From IMG/VR virus record IMGVR_UViG_3300021440_000049, positions 1-43,403 of that record: a stretch of DNA of 43,403 nt, one strand, 5' to 3'. The notes beneath the pieces are model-generated. The model was not told where the DNA came from. It saw nothing but the letters and a program-made list of their open reading frames with translations, and made no database searches. Shown here in pieces: positions 8,901-17,366 of the stretch. Position 1 is the stretch's first letter. Every line of letters starts with the position of its first letter. The position numbers and the translations under genes were made by a program. The stretch comes from a virus.

Positions 8901-10416
8901 CGAAGCGCTCAAAGCCTCCAAGGTCCAGAACGAGGCGAACGCTGTCGCGGCCGGGCTCGGCGCAGAGGCGGTTCGCCAGAAGAACGCCGAGGTCGACAAA
9001 GAGATCGCCAAGGCCGAGGCGAGCGCCGAGAAGGCGGCGCAGCAGGCTGAGGCGTATCGCGCGACCGCAGCGGCGACCGAACTCGCGGCCAAGGCGGCGC
9101 GCGACAACTCGGGCGACATCGACAAGCTGCGCAAAGCCTACGAGGACGCGAAGATCGCCGTCGAGAACGCGCGCCTCGCGATGGTCAGCGGCGCCGGTTC
9201 AGAAGCGGACGCCGAGAAGGCCAGCCGCGCGCTCGCTGTCGCCAAGGGTCTGCTGAAGGACGCGATCGACGACGTGAGCGAAGCGCTCGACCGGCAGATC
9301 AAGCTGATGCAAGCCGACGTGAAGCTGCAAGAGGCCGGCATCAAGTTGGAGATCGAGCGCCAGAAGAACGCCGTCATCGCGGCGAACCTGGCGGGCAACG
9401 AGTACGCGGCTCGGCAGGCGTCGCTGAAGATCAAGGAACTCGAACTCAAGATCGGCAACCTGTCGGTCGAGCAGAAGCGCGCCGAGGCTGAGATGAGGTT
9501 GAAGGCCATCGGCATCGAAGAGGACGAACTGCGCAATAGCGGCCGGTTGACTGAGGCGAAGTCGATCGAGTTGTCGGCGCGGCGCAAGACGGAACTCGCG
9601 ATCATCCTCGAATCGCAGGCCACCAACGAGGCGGCCAAGTCCAAGCGCGCCGAGTACGAAGAACTGCAGAAGGGCACGCCGGCCCGTGAGGCGCACTCGA
9701 AGGCGACGGGGGAGGGGACGGCGGCGACGCGCAGCAACACGTCCGCCACCGACGGCAACACGTCAGCTCTCGGCAATAACGAGCGTCAACTGCGCGGCGC
9801 GACCACGGCGCAGGATGCCCTCACGCAAGCACGGCAGCGGTACAACCAAGTGCTGCGCGAGTCGCAGCAGTACGGGGCCGGTGTGACCGACGGCAGCGGC
9901 ATCGCGGGCATCACGGACCCGAGCCTGACTGGCGTTCGGGACGCGGGCGGCGCGGGCAATAGGCTGGCGGCCGACGGGGGCGACAACCTCAGTGTGCTCA
10001 CCAAGAACGACATGACGCCGACGGACAACCGGCTCATGTTCGAACTGCTGGACAAGTACGAGCGGGGCGCGATCACGGGAGGCGACTACGCGTCGCTGCA
10101 GTCGGCGCTCGCCGCCGCGCGGGCCAACAGCCAGTTGACGGCGAACTCGTCGGTCGGGTCGTCCCGCCTTGGGGACTACGCGGCGATTGAAGCCAAACTG
10201 GCGGCGGCGGCGCAGCAGGCGTTCTACCAATCGCTGCCGCAGGGGCCGGGCGCTTTCGGCGGGTCCAACACCCCGGCGTTCCGCACCGCGTCCAAAACCG
10301 TCAACGTGAACCTGAACGTGGGCGGCAAGACCACGACGTTGCAAGGCACCAGCTCGGCCGCCGACCAACTTCTCAGGCAACTGCAGGACGCCCAACGCGC
10401 GGCGGGGGGACTATGA
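5932..10416 (+). CDS. Tape measure protein
   Basis: This 1494-residue protein is the longest in the window. Residues 1-600 are an alanine- and glutamate-rich coiled coil. Residues of about 600-800 hold the conserved tape measure domain, with DQMRRTLTTVTGSSDEAARQ, FTEVGQSYAKFAASA, SIQQTQDVFKSVALAAGNLG and GTVSMEELRQQLGDALPG. More coiled coil follows, then a flexible serine- and asparagine-rich stretch and a short conserved end (FRTASKTVNVNLNVGG). It sets tail length; at about 0.15 nm per residue this suggests roughly 220 nm. The stop overlaps the next gene by ATGA. Confidence 0.95.
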   Translation: MATASKREVGFVVGVETTGTGEIQRLAAEVRKLGAEGDPAAEEFKALADQLDRLGEQVAAVSAIRALNADVDRLAATQLEAAAATKAAKDALEAQTATVAQLREQQTAAARAVADGVASTRAAGDAVKALRRDYDAAGKATQEYRDKAAAADAAVTEARNNVDRLREARDKANSAVAEAAREEGRLAAAYLRTRENASQADAAVRERAATLRTAQAAASGLAVSTTDLAQADAQLLDSQAKLIAQLGTLKAQQAERLALDQQAEAALIRTTQNVRALASAHEAEQAALAESAAASAASAAAKQRLTDAIERVVAAERAAAAAVDATNAKRQAQGSLDQQAALDALKLGEARRASVLAIEAEIAALGNSAERTQRYAQAHRDADAAVEAFAEATKRSTAASLEADKAQSKLAASLRETEAAAEKYAAAIGEAAAAGELDVAAAQKRRAAAEALIDSERKLTAEQREAALTRDRSRAALIEEAQALLASARAADESRAATGRLVQQALALGTAVDGTSKSIRQMGTVTEQAFGATGIRGLQSIEAEIRRVDMAMSQLARDMQAGRISTQDFERAVGSAAVKLNQLNAEARQVNALPGQFERISSSIQGVVSKFGALGAAVATVGVAVRPVIEATVALDQMRRTLTTVTGSSDEAARQIDFLRKVSQQSGQSFTEVGQSYAKFAASALQSGLSIQQTQDVFKSVALAAGNLGLSSDQAKRALEALSQIASKGTVSMEELRQQLGDALPGVLPLLAKELGLTQAELNKVVESGNLLAQEAIPAIGRALVSLQPQDGVVNGMVATWNRFINVVKQAGTTLVEGPLGQTAGVVLTAFAGVLRDVSVVAVGASEAFKLFGLSVLAVFDALTPGGAKLKDLGKTLDDFAQQAGTNIAKFRDTAYGANDATTKLGEGTKSLGTSFASLTLEQQKAIDQTEAQVSSATKYTQAAKDQAQAITTLAGLTGDEAEARTAAVEASDLMVAAADREAAATARLVEALKASKVQNEANAVAAGLGAEAVRQKNAEVDKEIAKAEASAEKAAQQAEAYRATAAATELAAKAARDNSGDIDKLRKAYEDAKIAVENARLAMVSGAGSEADAEKASRALAVAKGLLKDAIDDVSEALDRQIKLMQADVKLQEAGIKLEIERQKNAVIAANLAGNEYAARQASLKIKELELKIGNLSVEQKRAEAEMRLKAIGIEEDELRNSGRLTEAKSIELSARRKTELAIILESQATNEAAKSKRAEYEELQKGTPAREAHSKATGEGTAATRSNTSATDGNTSALGNNERQLRGATTAQDALTQARQRYNQVLRESQQYGAGVTDGSGIAGITDPSLTGVRDAGGAGNRLAADGGDNLSVLTKNDMTPTDNRLMFELLDKYERGAITGGDYASLQSALAAARANSQLTANSSVGSSRLGDYAAIEAKLAAAAQQAFYQSLPQGPGAFGGSNTPAFRTASKTVNVNLNVGGKTTTLQGTSSAADQLLRQLQDAQRAAGGL

Positions 10417-10802
10417 CGACGCTCGCCTATGGCGCCATCACGCTGACCCTCCACGACGACATGCTGTGGACCGACGAATACGCGTGGTCGGTCGTGTCGC
10501 AGCGCCGCGAGTACACCATCGCGGGCGCGCAGATCATCGACGCAGGGGCCAAGCAGTCGGGCCGCCCGATCACCCTGGCCGGCGATGAGTCTTGCGGCTG
10601 GCTGCCGCGCACCACCGTGGACGCCCTCGCCGCGGCCGCCGCCATCCCCGGCCAGCAGTTCACCCTCACGCTGCGCGGCACACCGCACACGGTCGTCTTC
10701 GACCACACGAATCAGGCGCTCGAGGCCGAACCCGTGTGGGGTGTGAACGACCCCGCCTCGACGGACAACTACGTCGTCACGCTCCGATTCATTGAGGTAT
10801 AG
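10413..10802 (+). CDS. Small distal tail protein
   Basis: This 129-residue protein follows the tape measure gene with an ATGA overlap, the usual place for distal tail or tail-tip assembly proteins. The sequence is beta-rich: YGAITLTLHDDMLWTDEYAW, then YTIAGAQIIDAGAKQSGRPITL, and a closing strand NYVVTLRFIEV. The pattern fits a small distal tail component. I do not recognise a named family, so the role rests on gene order. Confidence 0.65.
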   Translation: MTTLAYGAITLTLHDDMLWTDEYAWSVVSQRREYTIAGAQIIDAGAKQSGRPITLAGDESCGWLPRTTVDALAAAAAIPGQQFTLTLRGTPHTVVFDHTNQALEAEPVWGVNDPASTDNYVVTLRFIEV

Positions 10803-10807
10803 CCGAC

Positions 10808-12205
10808 ATGGCGATCACCAGTGCAAACCTGAAGTTCATCGCCGCCGAGCGCATGATCGACAACCTCTCGTCCGTCGCGGGCGTGGGCGGCGGCGGGCCC
10901 ATGAGCCAGACCCTCGTCGTCGACGGCACGACCAACAACGTGTTCCCCGACGTGATGCCCGGCGACCGCACGGCCGGCGTGCAGCAGTTGCGCGAGGTCT
11001 ACCCGATCGTGCTGTCGAACGACAACGCTACGCTCTACAACGCGACGGCCGGGCTGCTGGTGCGCCCCACCGATGCGAACGTCGAGGTCTGCGCGTTCAC
11101 GATCCCGTCGGGCAACTTGTCGGCGCAGGCGTCGGCAGCGCTGGGGACGAAGTGGGTGACCGTAGGAAGCGTCAACGCCGACAACGTGTCGGGGTCGGTC
11201 GTGATGAACTCCGGCGAGCCGGTCCCCCCGGTCGGCAGTTTGGTGAGCGTCGTCGAGCCGTCTTACACCTACTACAACTACGGCTCGTATGAAGTGGCGA
11301 GGTCGGACCGCGGCCTGCGGATCGTCACTGCCGTTGCGGGCAGCACCCTCACTCTTGACGGCGCCGCCATCACTCCGGGCAGTTTCTGGCCTGAGCACCC
11401 AGGGTACTCTGTTCACGTCTTGTCGGCGGCTGTAATCTCCGCCGGCACGCGCGTCTCGGCGGTGTCGCTGCTGACCGCGGGAGCCTCGGCGGCGGCCACG
11501 ACGGTGACGGTCGACCGGGTATTTGCTGCCGTGCAACTGCCTGGCGCGTCGTCCCTCGACACGGTGGGCGAACCGGCCGGCCGCAGCGGCACGCTGCCCC
11601 TGTACCTGCCCGGCGATCGACTGTTGATCGAGCACGCCAGCACGCCGACAACGCGCGAGGCCGCAGTCGTCGCATCGGTCAACCACAGCACGGGCGTCAT
11701 CACGCTCACGGCGGGGCTCACCAACGCGTTCCCGACGGGGTCGAAGGTGACGCGGCCGGTCGCCCTCGGCACGTTGCAAGCCCGCGCCAACAACGTGTTC
11801 TCGCAGCAGACGTGGACGCGCACGTGGTCGGACACTGCGACCGGGTCGAGCATCAGCTCGCGCTACAGCGGCATCATCGCGATGGTCAACGAAGGGGCCG
11901 TCACCGACCGCTGGGCTTGCGTGTTCACCAGCGCCACGCAGTACAGCCTCATCAGCGAACGCCTCGGCCAGATCGGCAGCGGCAACATCGGCACGAACTA
12001 CCTGCCGCTGAACCCGATGACCAGCCAACCGTACTTCACGCTCGCCGCAGCGGGGTGGGGCACCGGCTGGCTGCCCGGCAACGCGCTGCGATTCAACACC
12101 GTGGCCGCGTCGCAACCCCTGTGGTTGAACCGCCTCGTCAAGCCGAGCACGGCCAGCGGCACCGACCAGGCGACGCTGTTCATGCGCGGAGACGTGGATG
12201 CCTAG
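10808..12205 (+). CDS. Tail structural protein
   Basis: The 465-residue protein starts five bases after the previous stop and overlaps the next gene by eight bases. It begins with a segment containing ERMIDNLSSVAGVGGG and QLREVYPIVLSNDNATL. A long serine-, threonine- and valine-rich beta region follows, with repeated strand-turn patterns such as TVGSVNADNVSGSVVMNSGEP. I see no enzymatic motif. Proteins of this appearance are common in the tail-tip region of siphophages. The tail role is inferred from position. Confidence 0.65.
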   Translation: MAITSANLKFIAAERMIDNLSSVAGVGGGGPMSQTLVVDGTTNNVFPDVMPGDRTAGVQQLREVYPIVLSNDNATLYNATAGLLVRPTDANVEVCAFTIPSGNLSAQASAALGTKWVTVGSVNADNVSGSVVMNSGEPVPPVGSLVSVVEPSYTYYNYGSYEVARSDRGLRIVTAVAGSTLTLDGAAITPGSFWPEHPGYSVHVLSAAVISAGTRVSAVSLLTAGASAAATTVTVDRVFAAVQLPGASSLDTVGEPAGRSGTLPLYLPGDRLLIEHASTPTTREAAVVASVNHSTGVITLTAGLTNAFPTGSKVTRPVALGTLQARANNVFSQQTWTRTWSDTATGSSISSRYSGIIAMVNEGAVTDRWACVFTSATQYSLISERLGQIGSGNIGTNYLPLNPMTSQPYFTLAAAGWGTGWLPGNALRFNTVAASQPLWLNRLVKPSTASGTDQATLFMRGDVDA

Positions 12206-14336
12206 CGTCCACATCGCGGTCGGCGCACCGTGGGCGGACGGCGCGACGATCCACGCGAGCGCGCCCTCTATCCCGTGGACCGACGGCGCGACTGTCCACG
12301 CTGGCATGAGCGGCTACACGCCAGGCTCCCCACCCGTGGGAGGATCGACGACATCCCCGACAGCGGCCAGCGTGTTCGAGATCGCGGCCCGGCAGACCTA
12401 CGACGCCGTGCACGACTGCAGCCTCACGGACCTGCGCGACGACTCGACGATCGACGTGTTCGACCTGGCGATCGCCACCGACGAGGACTCGGTGTTCTGG
12501 ACGCTGCGCGCCAGCGGCGCCGGGTCGCTGTACGCGAAGCTGACGACCGGCGAGCAGCCGGCGCAGATCGAGGCCGTCATCGACGGCCTGGTGTGGCGCT
12601 TCGCGGTCGACACCGTCTCGCGGTCGCGTGAGTTCGGCACGGACAACGTCTCGTTCACCGGTCGCAGCCTCACCGTGGCCGCGTCGTCGCCCTACGAGGT
12701 CGACAGCAACTGGGTCAACGACGGCGATACGACGGCGGCGCAGACCGCGGCCATAGCGAACATCTACACCGGTCTCGAAGTCGTCTGGCGGCTCGACGAC
12801 TGGATCATCCCGAACCAGATTTTCAGCTTCAGCGGCACGCCCCTCGGCGTGGTGCGCCGGTTGGCCGAAGCGGTGGGCGCCGTCGTCGCCAGCGACCGCT
12901 CGGAGTACCGCGTGACCGTGTCGCCGCGCTACCCGAGCCTGCCGAACGAGTGGCCGGTGTCGCCGGTCGACGTGCAGATCGCATGGGAGGCAGTACAGGC
13001 CGAGGCGTTCGAGCGCGCAGACAGGCCCGAGTACGACGGCGTCTACGTGTCGGGGCAGCAGGGTGGCGTCGTCGGTTTCGTGCGCTTGGCGGGCTGCGCA
13101 GGGGCCACGCCGCACCCCCTGGTGACGGACTTGCTGTTGACGGAGGCACCAGCGCTGCGCCAGCGCGGCATGGCGATCCTCGGCGCATCGGGCGGCCAGG
13201 CGCGCGTGTCGCTCACGCTGCCGGTGCTGACCGGTGCGGGCGAACCGGGCGTGCTCGAGTTGAACCAACTGGTGCGCGTGCTCGACCCGGCCGGTACGTG
13301 GGTCGGGCTGGTGCGCTCGGTCTCGGTGTCGGTGGCCGACGTGGCGACCGACCCGCGCGTGCGCCAGGTCGTCGTGCTCGAGCGCCACACCAAACTGCTG
13401 TCGGGCACCTACGTGCCGGTCGGCGGCAGCCCCGTGGCGGACCCCCTCGTGTTCAGCGGCACGATCGTCGATCAGACCGCCACCGTGGGCGTGGCGTTCT
13501 CGCTCGACCTGTCGGGCTACTGGTCGGGCGGCACGACGCCGTACACCTGGTCGATGCGCTCGGGCACGCTGCCAGCGGGGCTCACGCTCAACGCCACGAC
13601 TGGGGTCATCAGCGGTACGCCGACGACGGGCGGCACGGTGTCGGGCCTCGCGTTCCGCGCGGTCGATGCCGAGGCGCAGATGGCCGACAGCAACACCTTG
13701 GAGGTCGACGTGGGGACATCGGGCGGATACCCTCGTGACACTTTCACGGGTGGCGACACGACACTGGCCTCGCGCGTGCCGGAAGTCGGCGGGTCGTGGG
13801 TGCTCGGGTCGTCGTGGTCGTCGGACCCTCTAAGCGAAGGGTTGGTGACGGGAGGGGCCGCCCACGCGGCGGCGGTGTCGGGCGAGCGCTGGTATTTCCT
13901 CAATGGCGCGGCGCCCGGCTCGGGCGACTGTTACGCCGAGATCGAAATGCTGGCGCCGTCGTCCGCCGGGATCACCGGCTCGCCGGTCGCTGGCTTGCTG
14001 CTGACGGACGACCCCAACGACGACTTCGCCAACTTCGTAGGCGTGGTCGCCTACCGCGAGCCGTCAGACAACTCATGGTGGACTGGCGGCACGGGCTACG
14101 CAGACCACACCCACGCGACCACGGGGGTTACGTACGCGACTGACGCGGCCAAGGTTCTTCGGGTCGAACTGAGCGCGGGGCGGACCACGGTGCGGGTCTA
14201 TTTCAACGGCGCGCTTGCGTCGGAGCGAACAGGCGTGCCCGCTCTCGGCGCGTTCCACGTGGGCGTCGACCTCGGCAATTGGAGTGCGACGACGCGGTCC
14301 CTCGACATCCTTCGCGTGGAAACGGGAACCCTGTGA
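12198..14336 (+). CDS. Tail-tip hub-like protein with Ig-like domain
   Basis: This is a 712-residue protein. Residues of about 50-400 look like a baseplate hub/tail protein region (ASVFEIAARQTYDAVHDCSL, VVRRLAEAVGAVVASDRSEY, DRPEYDGVYVSGQQGG). A putative Ig domain of the He_PIG type spans about 415-510, with the hallmarks PYTWSMRSGTLPAGLTL and TGVISGTPTTGG. The remainder is a lectin- or laminin-like beta domain with LRVELSAGRTTVRVYFNG. Such Ig-like modules on phage tails are thought to bind surface carbohydrate. It ends in a GTGA overlap with the next gene, whose Ig-like module is closely similar. Confidence 0.72.
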   Translation: MPSVHIAVGAPWADGATIHASAPSIPWTDGATVHAGMSGYTPGSPPVGGSTTSPTAASVFEIAARQTYDAVHDCSLTDLRDDSTIDVFDLAIATDEDSVFWTLRASGAGSLYAKLTTGEQPAQIEAVIDGLVWRFAVDTVSRSREFGTDNVSFTGRSLTVAASSPYEVDSNWVNDGDTTAAQTAAIANIYTGLEVVWRLDDWIIPNQIFSFSGTPLGVVRRLAEAVGAVVASDRSEYRVTVSPRYPSLPNEWPVSPVDVQIAWEAVQAEAFERADRPEYDGVYVSGQQGGVVGFVRLAGCAGATPHPLVTDLLLTEAPALRQRGMAILGASGGQARVSLTLPVLTGAGEPGVLELNQLVRVLDPAGTWVGLVRSVSVSVADVATDPRVRQVVVLERHTKLLSGTYVPVGGSPVADPLVFSGTIVDQTATVGVAFSLDLSGYWSGGTTPYTWSMRSGTLPAGLTLNATTGVISGTPTTGGTVSGLAFRAVDAEAQMADSNTLEVDVGTSGGYPRDTFTGGDTTLASRVPEVGGSWVLGSSWSSDPLSEGLVTGGAAHAAAVSGERWYFLNGAAPGSGDCYAEIEMLAPSSAGITGSPVAGLLLTDDPNDDFANFVGVVAYREPSDNSWWTGGTGYADHTHATTGVTYATDAAKVLRVELSAGRTTVRVYFNGALASERTGVPALGAFHVGVDLGNWSATTRSLDILRVETGTL

Positions 14337-15817
14337 GCGCCACCAACCTCTTCGCGAAGCTGCAGCGGCTGCTGCCGCCGTCACCCGTCCTCGTGGGCAC
14401 TGTCACCGCGATCAACGAGGCCGAGGACTACAGCACGGTCGAACTCGTCACCAACCAGGGCACCAGCGAGTACGCCTCCGGGGTCGCCACGGGGTCGCGC
14501 ATCCGGGCGCGCGGCACGTTCGTCCCGGTCGGCGAGAAAGCGTTCGTGCGCGACGGCGTGATCGAGACGCGAGCGCCGTCGGACACGCCGCTTGAAATCG
14601 AGGTCGGCATCGTCACAGTGCCGCCGGCCGAACTGACGTTCAGCGGGCCGATACCCGACCAGGACGCAACAGTGGGCTCGGCGTTCAGCCTCGCGCTCGC
14701 CGACTACTGGACGGGCGGTACGACGCCTCTCGCGTTCTCGCTGACCGCTGGGGCGTTGCCGGCGGGGCTGTCGCTGGCGCCGTCGACCGGCGTCGTCAGC
14801 GGCACGCCCACGACGGCAGGCACGTTCGCCGGCTCGGTGTTTCGCGCGACGGACATGTTGGCCTTGCGCGCCGACAGCAACGCGTTCGGCATCGAGGTCA
14901 GCGCGCCACCGCCCGCCCGATGGGTGGCTGTGGCGAGCACGTCGCGGCGCGTGTGGTACTCCGATGACCGCGGGGCGACGTGGGTCGACACCGGGTATTC
15001 GTTCGCGGCGACGACGTATGTCGAATGGGGTGGCGGGACATTCGTAGCGGCGGACACCGGAGTGACCAGCGACTTCTACACGAGTCCCGACGGCGTGACG
15101 TGGACGTTGCGCACCGCCCCAGCGTCTACGATACGGTACGGCGTGGCGTGGAACGGCTCGATTTTCGTGGCCGCATCGCTCCCCCTTACCTACGCCGGCC
15201 CCCACGTGCTCACAAGTCCCGACGGCGTGACGTGGACTGCGAGAACCCTTGCCGGAGTCAGAACCGGCGTACCCACGACGCGGAACATCTGTTGGGCAAC
15301 CGACCGATTCGTCCTCTCGCAAGCTACCCCAGGCGCGGGCGGGGGCGCTACGAACTCCGCAACGAGCCCCGACGGCGTGACGTGGGCCCCGTGCGAACAG
15401 CCGTATCACCCGCCCACGTTCGCCTACGCGTCCGGGGCGATCAAGGTCGGGTCAACCTACTCAATTCTGCCGGGGAATTCCAACAACAAGATTTACACGA
15501 CCACGGACTTTGCGACTTTCACGCAGGTCACGCTTTCTTCGGGAACGGCCGCGATAGCGACCAGCACGGGGTCTCCGGCCGCCAGGAATGGGTCCACGTG
15601 GGTTATCGCCAGTCCGACCGGGCTGCGTTCAACAACGGACGGCCTTACCTTCGTGGTGCGCCGCTCCGGCGCCCACACATCAGTGCGGTGGGACGGGGCG
15701 GTATTCGTCGCAGACGGAGGCGGCGTCATCGCCACGTCGCCCGATGGGGTCGCGTGGACCGTGGTGACTCCCCCCTTCACCGTGTCGCGCTTGGCAGTCG
15801 CTTACTCGCAGGCGTAA
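14333..15817 (+). CDS. Tail fibre-like protein with Ig-like and propeller-type repeats
   Basis: The 494-residue protein starts with GTG inside the previous stop (GTGA). Residues of about 1-90 form an N-terminal attachment region (LFAKLQRLLPP, then a beta domain). An Ig-like He_PIG module follows at about 100-200 (PLAFSLTAGALPAGLSL, TGVVSGTPTTAG). The rest has repeated SPDGVTWT motifs separated by strands (YTSPDGVTWTLR, LTSPDGVTWTAR, TSPDGVTWAP, TSPDGVAWTV), like BNR/sialidase-type propeller blades. A receptor-binding or adhesion role is likely. A GC-rich hairpin follows the stop. Confidence 0.7.
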   Translation: MSATNLFAKLQRLLPPSPVLVGTVTAINEAEDYSTVELVTNQGTSEYASGVATGSRIRARGTFVPVGEKAFVRDGVIETRAPSDTPLEIEVGIVTVPPAELTFSGPIPDQDATVGSAFSLALADYWTGGTTPLAFSLTAGALPAGLSLAPSTGVVSGTPTTAGTFAGSVFRATDMLALRADSNAFGIEVSAPPPARWVAVASTSRRVWYSDDRGATWVDTGYSFAATTYVEWGGGTFVAADTGVTSDFYTSPDGVTWTLRTAPASTIRYGVAWNGSIFVAASLPLTYAGPHVLTSPDGVTWTARTLAGVRTGVPTTRNICWATDRFVLSQATPGAGGGATNSATSPDGVTWAPCEQPYHPPTFAYASGAIKVGSTYSILPGNSNNKIYTTTDFATFTQVTLSSGTAAIATSTGSPAARNGSTWVIASPTGLRSTTDGLTFVVRRSGAHTSVRWDGAVFVADGGGVIATSPDGVAWTVVTPPFTVSRLAVAYSQA

Positions 15818-15825
15818 CCGAAATC

Positions 15826-15843
15826 CCGCCGCTTGCGCGGCGG
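15826..15843 (+). terminator. GC-rich stem-loop after the tail operon
   Basis: CCGCCGC and GCGGCGG form a perfect 7-bp stem with a TTGC loop, 9 bases after the fibre stop. No T-run follows, so it is not a classic intrinsic terminator. It could be a weak or factor-assisted terminator, or an mRNA-stabilising hairpin. Confidence 0.45.
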
Positions 15844-15865
15844 CCGTAGTTCGACTAGAGTGCTA

Positions 15866-15875
15866 CGTTATAACG
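15866..15875. promoter_or_regulatory. CGTTATAACG palindrome before the lysis cassette
   Basis: A perfect 10-bp palindrome lies in the gap between the tail and lysis operons, 12 bases before the first lysis ATG. It is one of seven CGTTWWAACG sites in the window. It includes TATAAC, which could serve as a -10 box, but I see no good -35. A bound protein here would probably control entry into the lysis genes. Confidence 0.55.
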
Positions 15876-15887
15876 CAAGGATTGTCG

Positions 15888-16256
15888 ATGGTCGAGCCTA
15901 CAGCCGGGGCTTCTGCGAAGGGCGTCGTTGCGCTGGCGGTGCTGATGTTCGGCGCCGTCGCGGGCGAGTACGCCGCCATCGTGTTTTGCGCGCTGGCCGG
16001 CGGGCTGTGGACCCTGCAGAAGATGGACACCGACAGCCGCGCGCAAGGCGCGTTGCTGATTTTCCGCCTGGTGCTGACGGCCGTGGTGCTGACCAGTCCG
16101 ATCGCGTGGTGGCTCGAGCACGAATACCAGTGGCCTGCGCACCGCATGTTGGCGCCCCTGGCGTTCGCCATCGGCGCGCTCGGCGACAAGTGGCCCGACT
16201 TCGTCGGTGACGCTGCGCGCCGCATCAACCGCCGCTTGTTCGGGGGCGGCGAATGA
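15888..16256 (+). CDS. Membrane protein of the lysis cassette, holin candidate
   Basis: This 122-residue protein has three predicted membrane helices: about residues 9-40 (GVVALAVLMFGAVAGEYAAIVFCALAG), 57-75 (ALLIFRLVLTAVVLTSPIAW) and 86-98 (MLAPLAFAIGALG). The C-terminus is basic (RRINRRLF). The ATG at 15888 is chosen because AAGGA lies 6 bases upstream; an in-frame TTG at 15882 overlaps that spacing. It is the first gene of the lysis block and overlaps the next by ATGA. It could be a holin or an accessory pore protein; two further membrane genes follow, so the pore former cannot be picked from sequence alone. Confidence 0.7.
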   Translation: MVEPTAGASAKGVVALAVLMFGAVAGEYAAIVFCALAGGLWTLQKMDTDSRAQGALLIFRLVLTAVVLTSPIAWWLEHEYQWPAHRMLAPLAFAIGALGDKWPDFVGDAARRINRRLFGGGE

Positions 16257-16528
16257 TCTTCACGTTCGCCTGCCTGATGTTGTTGTATTCGGGCTTCTGC
16301 CGTCTCGTGCACACGAGCCTGACCACGCGGCTCGAACTGCGGCTCGCGGTCTACGGCCTGACGGTATCGGCCCTGGTCGGACTGTACGCCGCGCTCTTCC
16401 AAGCCTACGACCCCGGCTGGCCCGGCACGTTGATCGTGGCCGCGATGGTCGTCGTGCAGGTCGTAACGGCACGTCTATGGCGCTTCGGCGTCCCCGCCCC
16501 TTTCGCAACCCAACGGAGTGAACCATGA
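16253..16528 (+). CDS. Small membrane protein of the lysis cassette
   Basis: The protein has 91 residues with three hydrophobic segments: an N-terminal one (MIFTFACLMLLYSGFC), a second around residues 31-49 (AVYGLTVSALVGLYAALF), and a third around 59-70 (TLIVAAMVVVQVV). It is flanked by other membrane genes with ATGA overlaps on both sides. Size and position fit a holin, antiholin or accessory membrane protein. No family is recognised. Confidence 0.65.
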   Translation: MIFTFACLMLLYSGFCRLVHTSLTTRLELRLAVYGLTVSALVGLYAALFQAYDPGWPGTLIVAAMVVVQVVTARLWRFGVPAPFATQRSEP

Positions 16529-16752
16529 AGCTGATCGTCTCGGATTGGAAGCAAGCCTACAAGTGGCTGTCGGTGCAGGCCAGCACGATTTTCGCAACCA
16601 TCGCCCTGTCGTGGTCGCTGCTGACTCCTGAGCAGCAAGACGCGCTGCTGCAGTTTATCGGTCTGCCCCCCGGCACCCTCGTCGCCATCGCCTTCGGCAC
16701 GGTCATCGTCGGCCGCCTGGCGGCGCAGTCGGGCCTCGACAAGACCGAGTGA
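16525..16752 (+). CDS. Holin-like membrane protein
   Basis: The protein has 75 residues. The pattern DWKQAYKWLSVQASTIFATIALSW followed by a short loop (TPEQQDALLQFIGLPPG) and a second hydrophobic helix (TLVAIAFGTVIVGRLAAQ) matches the small phage proteins with an R/K-WSVQ helix found directly before endolysin genes (DUF7940-like). Two membrane helices and a position immediately before the endolysin make it the best holin candidate of the three. Confidence 0.7.
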   Translation: MKLIVSDWKQAYKWLSVQASTIFATIALSWSLLTPEQQDALLQFIGLPPGTLVAIAFGTVIVGRLAAQSGLDKTE

Positions 16753-17366
16753 TGATTACCTTCGGCGCTCTCGTCTCGGCTGGCATCGCGCCCACGCAGG
16801 CGCGAGTGTTCGCCGAACCGTTGGCCGACGCGTGCGAGCGCTTCGGCATCAACACCCCGGTGCGTGTCGCCGGGTTCATCGCGCAGTGCCGCGTCGAGAG
16901 CGCGGGCTTCACGACGCTCGAAGAAAACCTCTACTACAGCAGCCCGGAGCGCATCCGCAAGTTGTTCCCGAGCACCGTGCCAGACCTGGAAGTCGCGGCG
17001 CGGATCGCGCGCAACGGCAAGGCGCTGGCGAACCGCGTCTACGGCGGCCGGCTCGGCAACGGCGACGAGGCGAGCGGAGACGGTTGGCGCTTCCGTGGCC
17101 GCGGCCTGAAGCAACTCACCGGCCGCTACAACTACACGCAAGCGGCGATCGCGCTCGGGCAACCCTACGTCGGGCACCCCGAGCTTGTCGCCGAGCCTGG
17201 CGGCGCGTGCCTGACCGCCGCGTGGTTCTGGCACGAGCACGGGTGCAACGCGTTCGCCGACTCGTCGCAGTGGGATGCGATCACCCGCGTGGTCAACGGC
17301 CCCGGCATGCTGCAGGCGTTCGAGCGCCGGCAGTATTCCAACGACGCGGTGCGGGCGTTCTCGTGA
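16752..17366 (+). CDS. Endolysin, glycoside hydrolase family 19
   Basis: The 204-residue protein matches the GH19 chitinase/endolysin fold used to cleave peptidoglycan. QCRVESAGFTTLEENLYYS contains the presumed catalytic Glu49 and the second acidic position at 57-58. GDGWRFRGRGLKQLTGRYNY and the late TAAWFWHEHGCNAFAD and ITRVVNGP segments are family hallmarks. There is no signal peptide or membrane anchor, so export needs a holin. A GTG at 16749 directly before the ATG is an alternative start. Confidence 0.92.
   Translation: MITFGALVSAGIAPTQARVFAEPLADACERFGINTPVRVAGFIAQCRVESAGFTTLEENLYYSSPERIRKLFPSTVPDLEVAARIARNGKALANRVYGGRLGNGDEASGDGWRFRGRGLKQLTGRYNYTQAAIALGQPYVGHPELVAEPGGACLTAAWFWHEHGCNAFADSSQWDAITRVVNGPGMLQAFERRQYSNDAVRAFS

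Noticed and set aside
5932-10416. Long minus-strand and alternative-frame ORFs over the tape measure and other genes
   Set aside because: GC-rich, alanine-rich coding DNA gives long open antisense frames. Their translations are low-complexity Arg/Ser/Ala with no domains.
14333-15817. Diversity-generating retroelement target in the tail fibre
   Set aside because: No reverse transcriptase gene or template repeat was found anywhere in the window.
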